Of a stretch of DNA of 12,193 nt, positions 1 to 6,674 are shown piece by piece. Under the pieces are notes generated by a model. The model did not search any database and was not told the origin of the DNA. It worked only from the letters and a program-made list of their open reading frames with translations. The stretch's first letter is position 1. Every line of letters starts with the position of its first letter. The position numbers and the translations under genes are program-made. Origin of the DNA: Candidatus Peregrinibacteria bacterium (GTDB taxonomy: Bacteria; Patescibacteriota; Gracilibacteria; UBA1369; UBA12463); the NCBI GenBank assembly GCA_023245695.1, contig JAHFJT010000016.1, forward strand, positions 1-12,193, given 5' to 3'.

Positions 1-213
1 TGGAGCACGCACGATCCCCTTTTCTGCGAGCTCTTTCGCCATCTTCTCCTGATACTCATTTCGACACATTTCATCAGAAAGTAAAGAGCCTTGAACGTCA
101 CATCCAAGGTTCAAAAGGTCAAAAACGCGATTCAAAGCCGCACGCCTCAAAACAGCCGACAAGTCAGCTTCAAATTGCGTTTCCATGAGATGGCAGTGTG
201 TATCGAAAATCAT
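1..213 (-). CDS. TatD-family metal-dependent hydrolase, N-terminal part (partial)
   Basis: The frame is open from an ATG at 213 to the window edge, giving 71 residues; the rest lies outside. It begins MIFDTHCHL. The D-T-H-C-H-L motif, with its two metal-binding histidines at residues 6 and 8, is the usual start of TatD-type TIM-barrel DNases/hydrolases. It is followed by the typical pattern of acidic residues, helix and an LNLGCD strand (compare NVGCD in the family). After that strand the sequence (residues about 42-71, Met- and Glu-rich) does not resemble the usual TatD continuation, so the protein may be divergent. An in-frame ATG lies 30 bases upstream; 213 is preferred because the family motif normally starts at residue 2 to 4. 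No Shine-Dalgarno is visible. The gene is divergent from the aromatic operon. Another metal-hydrolase family cannot be excluded from so short a piece. Confidence 0.6.
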   Translation of the reverse strand, partial: MIFDTHCHLMETQFEADLSAVLRRAALNRVFDLLNLGCDVQGSLLSDEMCRNEYQEKMAKELAEKGIVRAP

Positions 214-268
214 AGCTTCAACGATATAGTACCTTAAGCCAAACATAACACAAACCCCCATACCGCAA

Positions 269-297
269 TAGACATTTTGCCGCTACAGGATTATGAT
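269..297 (+). promoter_or_regulatory. Candidate sigma70-type promoter for the aromatic/nadB operon
   Basis: TAGACA at 269-274 (5 of 6 to TTGACA), a 17-base spacer, and TATGAT at 292-297 (5 of 6 to TATAAT), followed by AAG. Transcription would begin near 304, leaving a leader of roughly 120 bases before the DAHP synthase start. It lies in the divergent spacer between the tatD-like gene and the operon. The prediction rests on motif match and position only. Confidence 0.5.
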
Positions 298-340
298 AAG
301 CGCACCTCACTGAGCAATTCTCCTAACCCCCGTACTCTTT

Positions 341-370
341 ATGGATGACTCAGATTTCGATCTCTGGTGA
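341..370 (+). other. Possible 9-codon leader peptide upstream of DAHP synthase
   Basis: An ATG at 341 opens MDDSDFDLW and stops at TGA (368-370). It contains Phe and, as last residue, Trp, and lies between the predicted promoter and the first aromatic-pathway gene. A weak hairpin (TCTC pairing with GAGtAGA, about 361-379) overlaps its end and is followed by a run of seven T at 383-389. This layout resembles a miniature transcription attenuator. The peptide has only one Trp and one Phe, has no ribosome site, and the hairpin is weak, so chance is a real alternative. Confidence 0.2.
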
Positions 371-416
371 TGCGAGTAGAAGTTTTTTTCAAAAAAGAAA
401 AATCCACACACACTTC

Positions 417-425
417 TGCTATTAT
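417..425 (+). promoter_or_regulatory. Extended -10-like element directly before the DAHP synthase start
   Basis: TGC followed by TATTAT (420-425) fits an extended -10 (TGnTATAAT, 5 of 6 in the hexamer). There is no recognisable -35. A start site about 7 bases downstream (near 432) would place the ATG at 435 practically at the 5' end of the RNA, giving a leaderless message. It may simply be AT-rich sequence before a start codon. Confidence 0.25.
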
Positions 426-1250
426 ATGCAGCGTATGAAACCACTCTATAGTCGCGATTCACAAAACCAATCTTCACACATCCGTATCGGAGATGTGCTG
501 ATTGGAGGTGAAGAAGTTATTGTGATCGCAGGACCCTGTGCTATCGAGAGTGAATCGCAAATGCGAGCCTGTGCACAAGCCGCAAAGCAGTTTGGCGCAC
601 GCATCCTCCGGGGGGGCGCCTACAAACCACGCGGCAATCCGTACACCTTCGAGGGTCTCGGAGAAGAGGGTTTAAAAATTCTCAAAAAAATAAGTGACGA
701 GGTCGGACTCCCGAGCGTCACCGAAATTCTCGATGCGCGAGATATCGATCTGATCGATCAGTACACCGACGCATTTCAAGTTGGGGCACGCAATATGCAG
801 AACTTCACTCTTCTCAAGGAACTCGGAAAGAGAAAAAAGCCGGTTCTCCTTAAACGAGGTATGGCAGCCACAATTCACGATCTCCTCCTCGCCGCCGAAC
901 ACATTCTCTCCCAAGGAAATCCGAATGTGATTCTTTGCGAACGGGGCATACGAACCTTCGAGCACGAAACTCGCAACACCCTCTCCCTCTCCGCAATTCC
1001 ACTTGTAAAAGAGCTCTCGCATCTTCCGATCATCGTCGACCCCAGTCACGCGACGGGAAAACACGCTCTCACCGAGTCGATGTCAAAAGCGGCCATCGCC
1101 GCCGGTGCCGATGGAGTCATGATCGACATTCACACCAATCCAGAAGACGCCCTGTGTGATGGTGAGCAGACTTTGCGCCCAGAAGATTTCCAAACTCTCA
1201 TGATCAGCGCACGAAAAGTTGCTACCGCCGTCGATCGATTCATCGCCTAA
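426..1250 (+). CDS. aroF: 3-deoxy-7-phosphoheptulonate (DAHP) synthase, type I-beta, no regulatory domain
   Basis: It condenses phosphoenolpyruvate with erythrose 4-phosphate, the first step of the shikimate pathway, in the cytoplasm. Motifs in order: AGPCAIES with the metal-binding Cys at residue 38; RGGAYKPRGNPY near 62-73; GARNMQNF; LLKRG; NVILCERGIRTFE; VDPSHATG with its His ligand; and IDIHTNPEDALCD near the C terminus. At 274 residues it is a bare catalytic barrel with no ferredoxin-like, ACT or chorismate-mutase domain, so no built-in feedback control is visible. Two family positions differ: KPRT is KPRG (67-70), and the metal-ligand Glu of the usual VEVH motif is Asp (234). The frame is open back to an ATG at 345, but those 27 residues look unlike the family; ATG 426 (or 435) fits better. 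No Shine-Dalgarno. aroB starts 9 bases after the stop. The symbol is generic for the function (aroF/aroG). Confidence 0.93.
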   Translation: MQRMKPLYSRDSQNQSSHIRIGDVLIGGEEVIVIAGPCAIESESQMRACAQAAKQFGARILRGGAYKPRGNPYTFEGLGEEGLKILKKISDEVGLPSVTEILDARDIDLIDQYTDAFQVGARNMQNFTLLKELGKRKKPVLLKRGMAATIHDLLLAAEHILSQGNPNVILCERGIRTFEHETRNTLSLSAIPLVKELSHLPIIVDPSHATGKHALTESMSKAAIAAGADGVMIDIHTNPEDALCDGEQTLRPEDFQTLMISARKVATAVDRFIA

Positions 1251-1259
1251 TACGAGACT

Positions 1260-2318
1260 ATGCAACGCACCGTTACGTTTCCAGCCCACTCGATCTCGTC
1301 GAAAGTTATCACCATGGAAAATGAGAGCATCGTGGATATTTTTTACGATGCGATATTCGACATCAGAAAAACATACGCCCTCATCACCGACACGAACATT
1401 GCTCGTCTCTACAAAAAAGAGCTCAGTACCCTTCCGAAAAATTTCACCCTAATAACCATTCCCGCCGGAGAACGCTCAAAAAATTTCTCCATGATCGAAA
1501 AGCTCTCGGAAAAACTCCTCAAGATCAATGTCGGTAAAAAAGATGTCCTTGTCGGTCTCGGCGGAGGGGTCGTAGGTGACATTACCGGGCTTCTGGCGTC
1601 GCTATACATGCGGGGAATCCCCTACATTCACATTCCAACGACACTCCTTGCCATGTGCGACTCCTCTATTGGGGGTAAAAATGGCGTCAACACGGCCGGC
1701 GGGAAAAATCTCCTCGGAACCATACGGCAACCACTCGCCACAATCATTCAACCATGCTTCTTTGCGACACTACCAGAGAAAGAGGTTCGCAACGGACTGG
1801 CTGAGTGCATCAAGTGTGCGGTCATGATGAGCAAAAAACTTTTCACGCTCATTGAAAAAAATCACCAAGCCATTCTGAAGAAAGACATTCCTTTATTGAA
1901 CACATTAATTGCACAAACTAGAAATCTCAAAACGATGATCGTGACGGGAGATCCTGACGAAAAAAGCCTTAGAAAAATCCTGAATTACGGGCATACTATA
2001 GGCCATGCACTAGAAAAAGTATCCGTATATACTATTCCACACGGAGCAGCCATTGCCATCGGCATGCACCTGGAAAATGTCGTAGGATTGAATAAAAAAA
2101 TAGTACAAAAAAAGGTTGTCGACCAAGTCAAAGAACTTCTCGAAGCGGTTGGTTTCCAAACCAAACTTCCAGCCCGCACTAAAAAAACAATATCTCACTA
2201 TCTCGCACACGACAAAAAACGAGAAGGAACTCACATACCCATGTATCTTCCTTCCCGTGTCGGATCCGCTAAGCTCCATGAAATCCCCATCCATGACCTC
2301 CAAAGTGTTCTCCTATAA
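1260..2318 (+). CDS. aroB: 3-dehydroquinate synthase
   Basis: It converts DAHP to 3-dehydroquinate using NAD and a divalent metal (Zn or Co), step 2 of the shikimate pathway. The 352-residue length is normal. Visible motifs: the NAD-binding GGGVVGD at 101-107; LYMRG followed by IPTTLLAMCDSSIGGKNGVN, the substrate-binding core; LAECIK with metal-ligand Glu182; NYGHTIGHALE with His245 and His249; and PHGAAIAIGM with His261. The family GGKTGVNH reads GGKNGVNT here, a mild deviation. It starts 9 bases after the DAHP synthase stop and has no clear Shine-Dalgarno (only a GAG three bases before ATG). Its last 41 bases overlap the aroA::aroK start in another frame, so the two are very likely translated in a coupled way. 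The middle and 3' part is Lys-rich with A-runs. Confidence 0.96.
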   Translation: MQRTVTFPAHSISSKVITMENESIVDIFYDAIFDIRKTYALITDTNIARLYKKELSTLPKNFTLITIPAGERSKNFSMIEKLSEKLLKINVGKKDVLVGLGGGVVGDITGLLASLYMRGIPYIHIPTTLLAMCDSSIGGKNGVNTAGGKNLLGTIRQPLATIIQPCFFATLPEKEVRNGLAECIKCAVMMSKKLFTLIEKNHQAILKKDIPLLNTLIAQTRNLKTMIVTGDPDEKSLRKILNYGHTIGHALEKVSVYTIPHGAAIAIGMHLENVVGLNKKIVQKKVVDQVKELLEAVGFQTKLPARTKKTISHYLAHDKKREGTHIPMYLPSRVGSAKLHEIPIHDLQSVLL

Positions 2319-4080
2319 AGCTTCGAGCTCAAAAAGCATCTCCAATCGAGCTCTCATTCTTGCCTCTCTATCACGGGGCACAAGCAAACTCAACAATGTA
2401 CCCTACGGAGACGATGTCGATCTCATGATCCATAATCTTCGTCTTCTGGATGTGCACATCAAGGAAACTCGAGGGAGAAACGCCCGCACCTTGATCATCA
2501 CAGGAATGAACAATAAAATTGATCAAAGAGCGGCTTTACCGCTAAAAACCATAAAACTTCATACCGGAAATGCGGGCACAACCACGCGGTTTATCCTTGC
2601 ATTCAGTACATTATTGAACAAAAAAATTACTCTCAACGGATCCGATCGTATGCAACAACGTCCTATCAAAGATCTCGTGGATGCGCTTCGAAGTCTCGGA
2701 GCCAATATTACGTACAATACCAAGGTAGGTCACCTACCTGTTACCGTTCACCCGCAGGTTCCAATGGGCGGAAGTATCGCAATCGACGCCAGCAAAACCA
2801 GTCAGTTCGTAAGTTCCCTCCTTCTCATTGTGCCATTTCTTGAAAGGAAAACAACGCTTCGTATCCAAGGCCTCGGTCCATCTCAGAGCTACATCGAGAG
2901 TACGCGCGCGCTCGTGCACGAATGGGGTAAAAAAGGAAAAAATAAGATATACAGCATACCATCAGATATCGCATCAGCAAGCTATATAATCGCCATAGCT
3001 ATCCTAAGTTGTACAAAAATAGTATTCGAGAATTACACCCGATCACCACTCCATCCCGAGAGAAAATTTCTCGAGACGCTCGAAAAAATAGGATGCAAAC
3101 TCAAAGTACAACGAGACACACTCGAGATTACACCCCCAATGAGCAGAAAATCACTTGGCACGATTGACGCATCCACAATGCCAGATACGGCGCTCACACT
3201 CGCCATGATTGCAGTGCTTACCCCGGGGAAAACGACCCTAAAAAACATCCAGCATCTCAAATACAAAGAGTGCGATCGTCTTAGGGCGCTGCATAAAGAG
3301 CTTACAAAACTGGGGATAAGGGTCAAAAAAACTTCAGATAGTCTCACAATCTGGGGACACACGAAGCCTCTGCCAAAAAAATCGATCCAGACCTACAGCG
3401 ACCATCGAATCGCGCTCGCATTCTCTATTTTGAAGAGCCAGTATCCACAAATAGCCATCAAAAATCCAGAAGTTGTACAAAAAAGTTATCCAAATTACTG
3501 GCGGAATTACCGAGAGTTCACTCTTTCGTTGAACAAAAATATAGTTCTTATCGGAATGCCAGGCGCCGGAAAAACGTCCTTCGGGAAAGCGCTCGCGAAG
3601 TACTGGAAATACGATTTTGTGGATCTCGATGAGCTCTTTGAGTCTCGCACCCACACGACGATCACCTCATATACAGAGACTCATGGCTGGGAAGCCTTTC
3701 GCAAAAAAGAGACGGAGCTCCTCAAGAACCTGAAGCCCACTCGTCGAACCATTCTCGCAACCGGTGGCGGAGTAATTCTCAAAAAAGAGAATATTTCCCT
3801 TCTCAAAAATCTCGGAACGATCGTCTACCTCAAAACGACCTACGAGAATCTTCTTTCGCATCTCAACAAAGAGACAAAAACTGTCACTCAGCGACCGCAT
3901 CTTAGCGATAGGCAAAGTATCGAGAGAGCTCTCAAGAGGCTATACCGCGAACGAACTCCCCTGTACGATAGCGCCAGTCAGATAACGATCATGCCAATCA
4001 ACGAAACCCGCAATTCCAAAAAAGATCTCACAAGAAAAATACAGTCCCTGGAACAAGAACTTTTCTACACGGCCCCATGA
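2278..4080 (+). CDS. aroA: Bifunctional EPSP synthase - shikimate kinase fusion (AroA-AroK)
   Basis: One 600-residue frame carries two shikimate enzymes. Residues 1 to about 415 are EPSP synthase (step 6). They show SSSKSISNRALILASL, TGNAGTTTR, DRMQQRPIKDLVDALRSLGA, KTSQFVSS, MPDTALTLA, KECDRL, SDHRIALA and KSYPNYW; the PEP/shikimate-3-P binding Lys, Arg, Asp and Glu positions are all present. Residues 422-600 are shikimate kinase (step 5): P-loop GMPGAGKTS at 426-434, FVDLDELFE, FRKKE, ATGGGV, lid RPHL and RERTPLYD. There is no stop or gap between them, only a short linker (FTLSLNKN). The EPSP part is short between HEWG and PSDIASASY (about 2920-2955), where the family usually carries roughly 20 more residues. 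ATG 2278 (alternative 2293) is chosen because the frame upstream is only overlap with aroB. A TTG at 3529 could give a separate kinase starting MNKNIVLIG. The stop overlaps the nadB start (ATGA). Confidence 0.93.
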   Translation: MKSPSMTSKVFSYKASSSKSISNRALILASLSRGTSKLNNVPYGDDVDLMIHNLRLLDVHIKETRGRNARTLIITGMNNKIDQRAALPLKTIKLHTGNAGTTTRFILAFSTLLNKKITLNGSDRMQQRPIKDLVDALRSLGANITYNTKVGHLPVTVHPQVPMGGSIAIDASKTSQFVSSLLLIVPFLERKTTLRIQGLGPSQSYIESTRALVHEWGKKGKNKIYSIPSDIASASYIIAIAILSCTKIVFENYTRSPLHPERKFLETLEKIGCKLKVQRDTLEITPPMSRKSLGTIDASTMPDTALTLAMIAVLTPGKTTLKNIQHLKYKECDRLRALHKELTKLGIRVKKTSDSLTIWGHTKPLPKKSIQTYSDHRIALAFSILKSQYPQIAIKNPEVVQKSYPNYWRNYREFTLSLNKNIVLIGMPGAGKTSFGKALAKYWKYDFVDLDELFESRTHTTITSYTETHGWEAFRKKETELLKNLKPTRRTILATGGGVILKKENISLLKNLGTIVYLKTTYENLLSHLNKETKTVTQRPHLSDRQSIERALKRLYRERTPLYDSASQITIMPINETRNSKKDLTRKIQSLEQELFYTAP

Positions 4081-5558
4081 AACCTCAACACAAACCAGAA
4101 ACCGACATCCTGATTATTGGCTCTGGGATTAGCGGACTCATGTGCGCACTCAAGGCCGCAGAGACATACCACGTAACGATCCTCACCAAAAAGAAACTCG
4201 CCACCACCGCTACCGCAATGGCTCAAGGAGGCATTGCCGCAGCACAGGAAAACAGTGACGACGGCATGAGAGAGCACGAGGAAGACACGCTCATCGCCGG
4301 CGAACATCACAACCAAAAACAGGCAGTGCAGCACGTGATTCGCCACGCGCCAAATATGATTAAGATTCTCAGAGAATACGGCGTGGAGTTCGATTCAGAA
4401 CTTACGCTCGAGGGTGGACACCGCAAAAAACGCATTCACCACACAAAAGACACAACTGGAAAAACCATCGAAGATGCGCTTATAAAAGCCGTAAAAAAAC
4501 AAAAAAACATTACGATTATCGAGGATGCAATGACGCTAGAACTTCTCGGAGACACAAAAGCATGCCGAGGATGCCAGTATCTAAAAGACGCCACTATATA
4601 CACAATCCAGAGCGCCTACACGGTTCTCGCAACGGGTGGAGCAGGGCAAGTCTATGCCCATACAACCAACCCAAAAGTCGCCACAGGAGACGGCATCGCG
4701 ATGGCACATCGCCTAGGAGCGACGATATCCGACATGGAGTTCATTCAGTTTCATCCTACCGCTCTCCTCGACCGATACAATCCACACTTTCTCCTGAGTG
4801 AGTCTCTACGCGGAGAGGGCGCCATGCTGCGCAACGCAAAGGGTGAAGCATTTATGAAACAGTACGACCCACGCGGCGATCTCGCACCTCGAGATAAGGT
4901 GTCTCAGGCGATTTTTATCGAACAGAAAAAGGGAAAAGTTTTTCTCGATATTTCTCACAAACCGGCAGCCTGGATTCGCGAACGATTTCCCGCGATCTAC
5001 CCCGCTGTCCTGAAGCGAACCAAGCAGGATATGACCAAAGAGCCCGTGGCCATCACACCCGTAGCGCACTACCTCTGCGGAGGAGTGGAGGTCAATACCC
5101 GAGGAGAAACTTCTGTCCCTCATCTCTACGCCATCGGAGAAACGGCTCGTACTGGCCTTCATGGTGCCAATCGTCTCGCCTCAAATTCTCTTCTGGAAGG
5201 GGCGGTGTATGGCATAAAGGCGGCAGAAGATATCCTCCAAAAACTCTCTACAAAAGAAAAACTTCCATCGGGCAGCGCAAAAAAGACGTCATTCAGTATC
5301 GCCTCTCAGCCGTTCGCCATGAAGCATGTCCGACAACAGATTCAAGACACGATGTGGACTCTTGCCGGAATTCACCGTACGCAGGCGGATCTTAGCAAAG
5401 CCCTATTTCAGCTCCAAAGAATCCGAGACATACTACCGCCAATCCACATGGTGAATGAGGAAATCATGGAAGCCAGAAACCTTCTCGAAGTAAGTCTCCT
5501 CATCGTAAAAGCCGCCCAGAAGCGAAAAAAAAGCCTCGGGTGTCACTGGATAAAGTGA
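4077..5558 (+). CDS. nadB: L-aspartate oxidase
   Basis: This FAD enzyme oxidises L-aspartate to iminoaspartate, which NadA turns into quinolinate for NAD synthesis; oxygen or fumarate can be the acceptor in the family. The protein has 493 residues. FAD-binding GSGISGL is at 15-21. MAQGGIAAA, HHTKDTTGKT, LATGGAGQVY, EFIQFHPTAL, ESLRGEGA, RGDLAPRDKVSQAI, HYLCGGV (His331) and GLHGANRLASNSLLEG (His362, Arg366) follow in the family order. These fit NadB better than fumarate reductase or succinate dehydrogenase subunits, which share the fold. The C terminus ends KSLGCHWIK. The usual tail is ESRGxHxRxDYP, so its Arg is replaced by Leu and the last residues are missing. ATG at 4077 overlaps the aroA::aroK stop by four bases, which implies translational coupling. 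No nadA or nadC is nearby. It converges on prfA with 4 bases between the stops. Confidence 0.92.
   Translation: MKPQHKPETDILIIGSGISGLMCALKAAETYHVTILTKKKLATTATAMAQGGIAAAQENSDDGMREHEEDTLIAGEHHNQKQAVQHVIRHAPNMIKILREYGVEFDSELTLEGGHRKKRIHHTKDTTGKTIEDALIKAVKKQKNITIIEDAMTLELLGDTKACRGCQYLKDATIYTIQSAYTVLATGGAGQVYAHTTNPKVATGDGIAMAHRLGATISDMEFIQFHPTALLDRYNPHFLLSESLRGEGAMLRNAKGEAFMKQYDPRGDLAPRDKVSQAIFIEQKKGKVFLDISHKPAAWIRERFPAIYPAVLKRTKQDMTKEPVAITPVAHYLCGGVEVNTRGETSVPHLYAIGETARTGLHGANRLASNSLLEGAVYGIKAAEDILQKLSTKEKLPSGSAKKTSFSIASQPFAMKHVRQQIQDTMWTLAGIHRTQADLSKALFQLQRIRDILPPIHMVNEEIMEARNLLEVSLLIVKAAQKRKKSLGCHWIK
5543..5558. terminator. Small inverted repeat at the nadB/prfA convergent junction
   Basis: TCACT (5543-5547) and AGTGA (5554-5558) can pair around a six-base loop. 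The second arm contains the nadB TGA stop. It is the only inverted repeat noticed in the 4-base gap region between the two converging genes. It has no T-run on either side and only 5 base pairs, so a role in ending or stabilising transcripts is a guess. Confidence 0.2.
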
Positions 5559-5562
5559 GTAC

Positions 5563-6633
5563 TTATGCCGTCTCTCTCTCGAGCATCTGCGCCTGATCAC
5601 TCGCCACCATCGCATCCATGATGTGGTCGATTTCGCCTGTCATAATACCGGGAATATTACTCCAGCTTTCTTTGATTCGGTGATCGGTCACACGATCTTG
5701 CGGGAAGTTGTAGGTTCGAATCTTATCAGAACGATCGGCGTTACCGATCTGAGCGAGGCGATTTTCGCCGAGCTCCTTCTGTCGCTTCTCCTCCTCAAAC
5801 GCATAGAGACGAGCTCTCATGATCGCCATAGCCTTATTCTTATTCTTCAGCTGTGAACGCTCATCCTGACACGCGACCACGATACCCGATGGCATATGGG
5901 TAATACGAACCGCAGAGTCAGTCGTATTCACACTCTGTCCTCCCGATCCCCCAGAACGGTATACATCGATACGCAGATCCTGATCACGAATTTCGATATC
6001 AATATCCTCGACCTCCGGAAGCACCGCCACCGACGCCGTAGACGTATGGATACGCCCCTGAGACTCCGTAGATGGAATGCGCTGAACTCGATGCACTCCT
6101 GACTCGTACTTCATGCGACCATAGGCCCCCGAGCCGCTAATCTTAAAAATAATTTCTTTCATACCACCAGCACTCGCCTCCGACTGACTCATGAGCTCCA
6201 CCTGGAACTGGTGATTCTGCGCCCAACGAATGTACATCTGGCTCAACTCAAAGGCAAAAAGAGCCGCCTCTTCTCCTCCGACACCAGCACGGATTTCGAC
6301 AATAGCATTCTTGATATCATTTGGATCCTTCGGAAGAAGTTCAAGTTTAATTTTTTCCATGAGCTCCGCCATCTTACCTTGAGCCTCAGAGAGCTCACTC
6401 TTCGCAAAATCCTTCATCTCTGGATCGGTCTCGGTCTTGAGAATCTCCTCGGAGTCACGGATCGTCGAGTCGAGATCATGATATTTTTCATACAAGCTCT
6501 TCGAGAACTCAAGCTGACTCAGGCGCTGGCCTATACGCTTGAGCTCGACAGGATTTTGAGAAACTCCCGGAGCCATAAACTGACTCTGGAGATCTTGATA
6601 CTCGGCAACAATTTTTTTAAGTTTATCGATCAT
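5563..6633 (-). CDS. prfA: Peptide chain release factor 1 (RF1)
   Basis: RF1 recognises UAA and UAG in the ribosomal A site and triggers peptide release. The 356-residue length is normal. The stop-codon-reading tripeptide is PST at 187-189 in RIPSTESQGRIHTS, the PxT pattern that marks RF1 rather than RF2 (SPF). The catalytic GGQ is at 231-233 in RSGGSGGQSVNTTDSAVR. The N-terminal helical domain (about 1-110) and the C-terminal NFPQDRVTDHRI are also typical. The gene lies 12 bases after prmC, whose product methylates this GGQ glutamine. No Shine-Dalgarno precedes ATG; a TATAAT sits 11 bases upstream. TGA is also used as a stop in the window, so an RF2 gene should exist elsewhere in the genome. 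Confidence 0.97.
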   Translation of the reverse strand: MIDKLKKIVAEYQDLQSQFMAPGVSQNPVELKRIGQRLSQLEFSKSLYEKYHDLDSTIRDSEEILKTETDPEMKDFAKSELSEAQGKMAELMEKIKLELLPKDPNDIKNAIVEIRAGVGGEEAALFAFELSQMYIRWAQNHQFQVELMSQSEASAGGMKEIIFKISGSGAYGRMKYESGVHRVQRIPSTESQGRIHTSTASVAVLPEVEDIDIEIRDQDLRIDVYRSGGSGGQSVNTTDSAVRITHMPSGIVVACQDERSQLKNKNKAMAIMRARLYAFEEEKRQKELGENRLAQIGNADRSDKIRTYNFPQDRVTDHRIKESWSNIPGIMTGEIDHIMDAMVASDQAQMLERETA

Positions 6634-6644
6634 GTTCGCCGGGC

Positions 6645-6674
6645 ATTATAGAGGTAAACCCTCGAAAGAAACAA
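6645..6674 (-). promoter_or_regulatory. Possible internal promoter for prfA
   Basis: On the minus strand, TTGTTT (6669-6674), an 18-base spacer and a perfect TATAAT (6645-6650) overlap the end of prmC, including its TAA stop. Initiation would fall near 6638, five bases before the prfA ATG, giving a nearly leaderless RNA. The -35 matches poorly and TATAAT can occur by chance in AT-rich sequence. Confidence 0.25.

Noticed and set aside
401..413. CA-rich run (ccacacacac) as a tandem repeat.
   Set aside because: It is only about four dinucleotide units, too short to be meaningful.
345..425. 27-residue N-terminal extension of DAHP synthase (ATG 345).
   Set aside because: The extension has low complexity with F/K/H runs from T- and A-tracts and does not resemble the family; ATG 426 or 435 gives the expected bare catalytic protein.
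2116..2277. N-terminal extension of the aroA::aroK frame by 54 residues.
   Set aside because: This stretch is entirely within aroB in another frame and its translation does not look like EPSP synthase; the family N terminus begins shortly after 2278.
2278..2318. Programmed frameshift joining aroB to aroA::aroK into one polypeptide.
   Set aside because: Both genes have intact start and stop signals and no clear slippery site plus stimulator was found in the overlap; ordinary coupled translation is the simpler reading.
4078..5558. Recoded TGA (UGA as glycine or tryptophan), as in some candidate phyla.
   Set aside because: TGA occurs only at natural gene ends (aroA::aroK and nadB) and never inside the conserved frames.
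6211..6651. 146-codon open frame on the plus strand.
   Set aside because: It is antisense to prfA, whose frame shows GGQ and PST motifs; the antisense translation has no recognisable domain.
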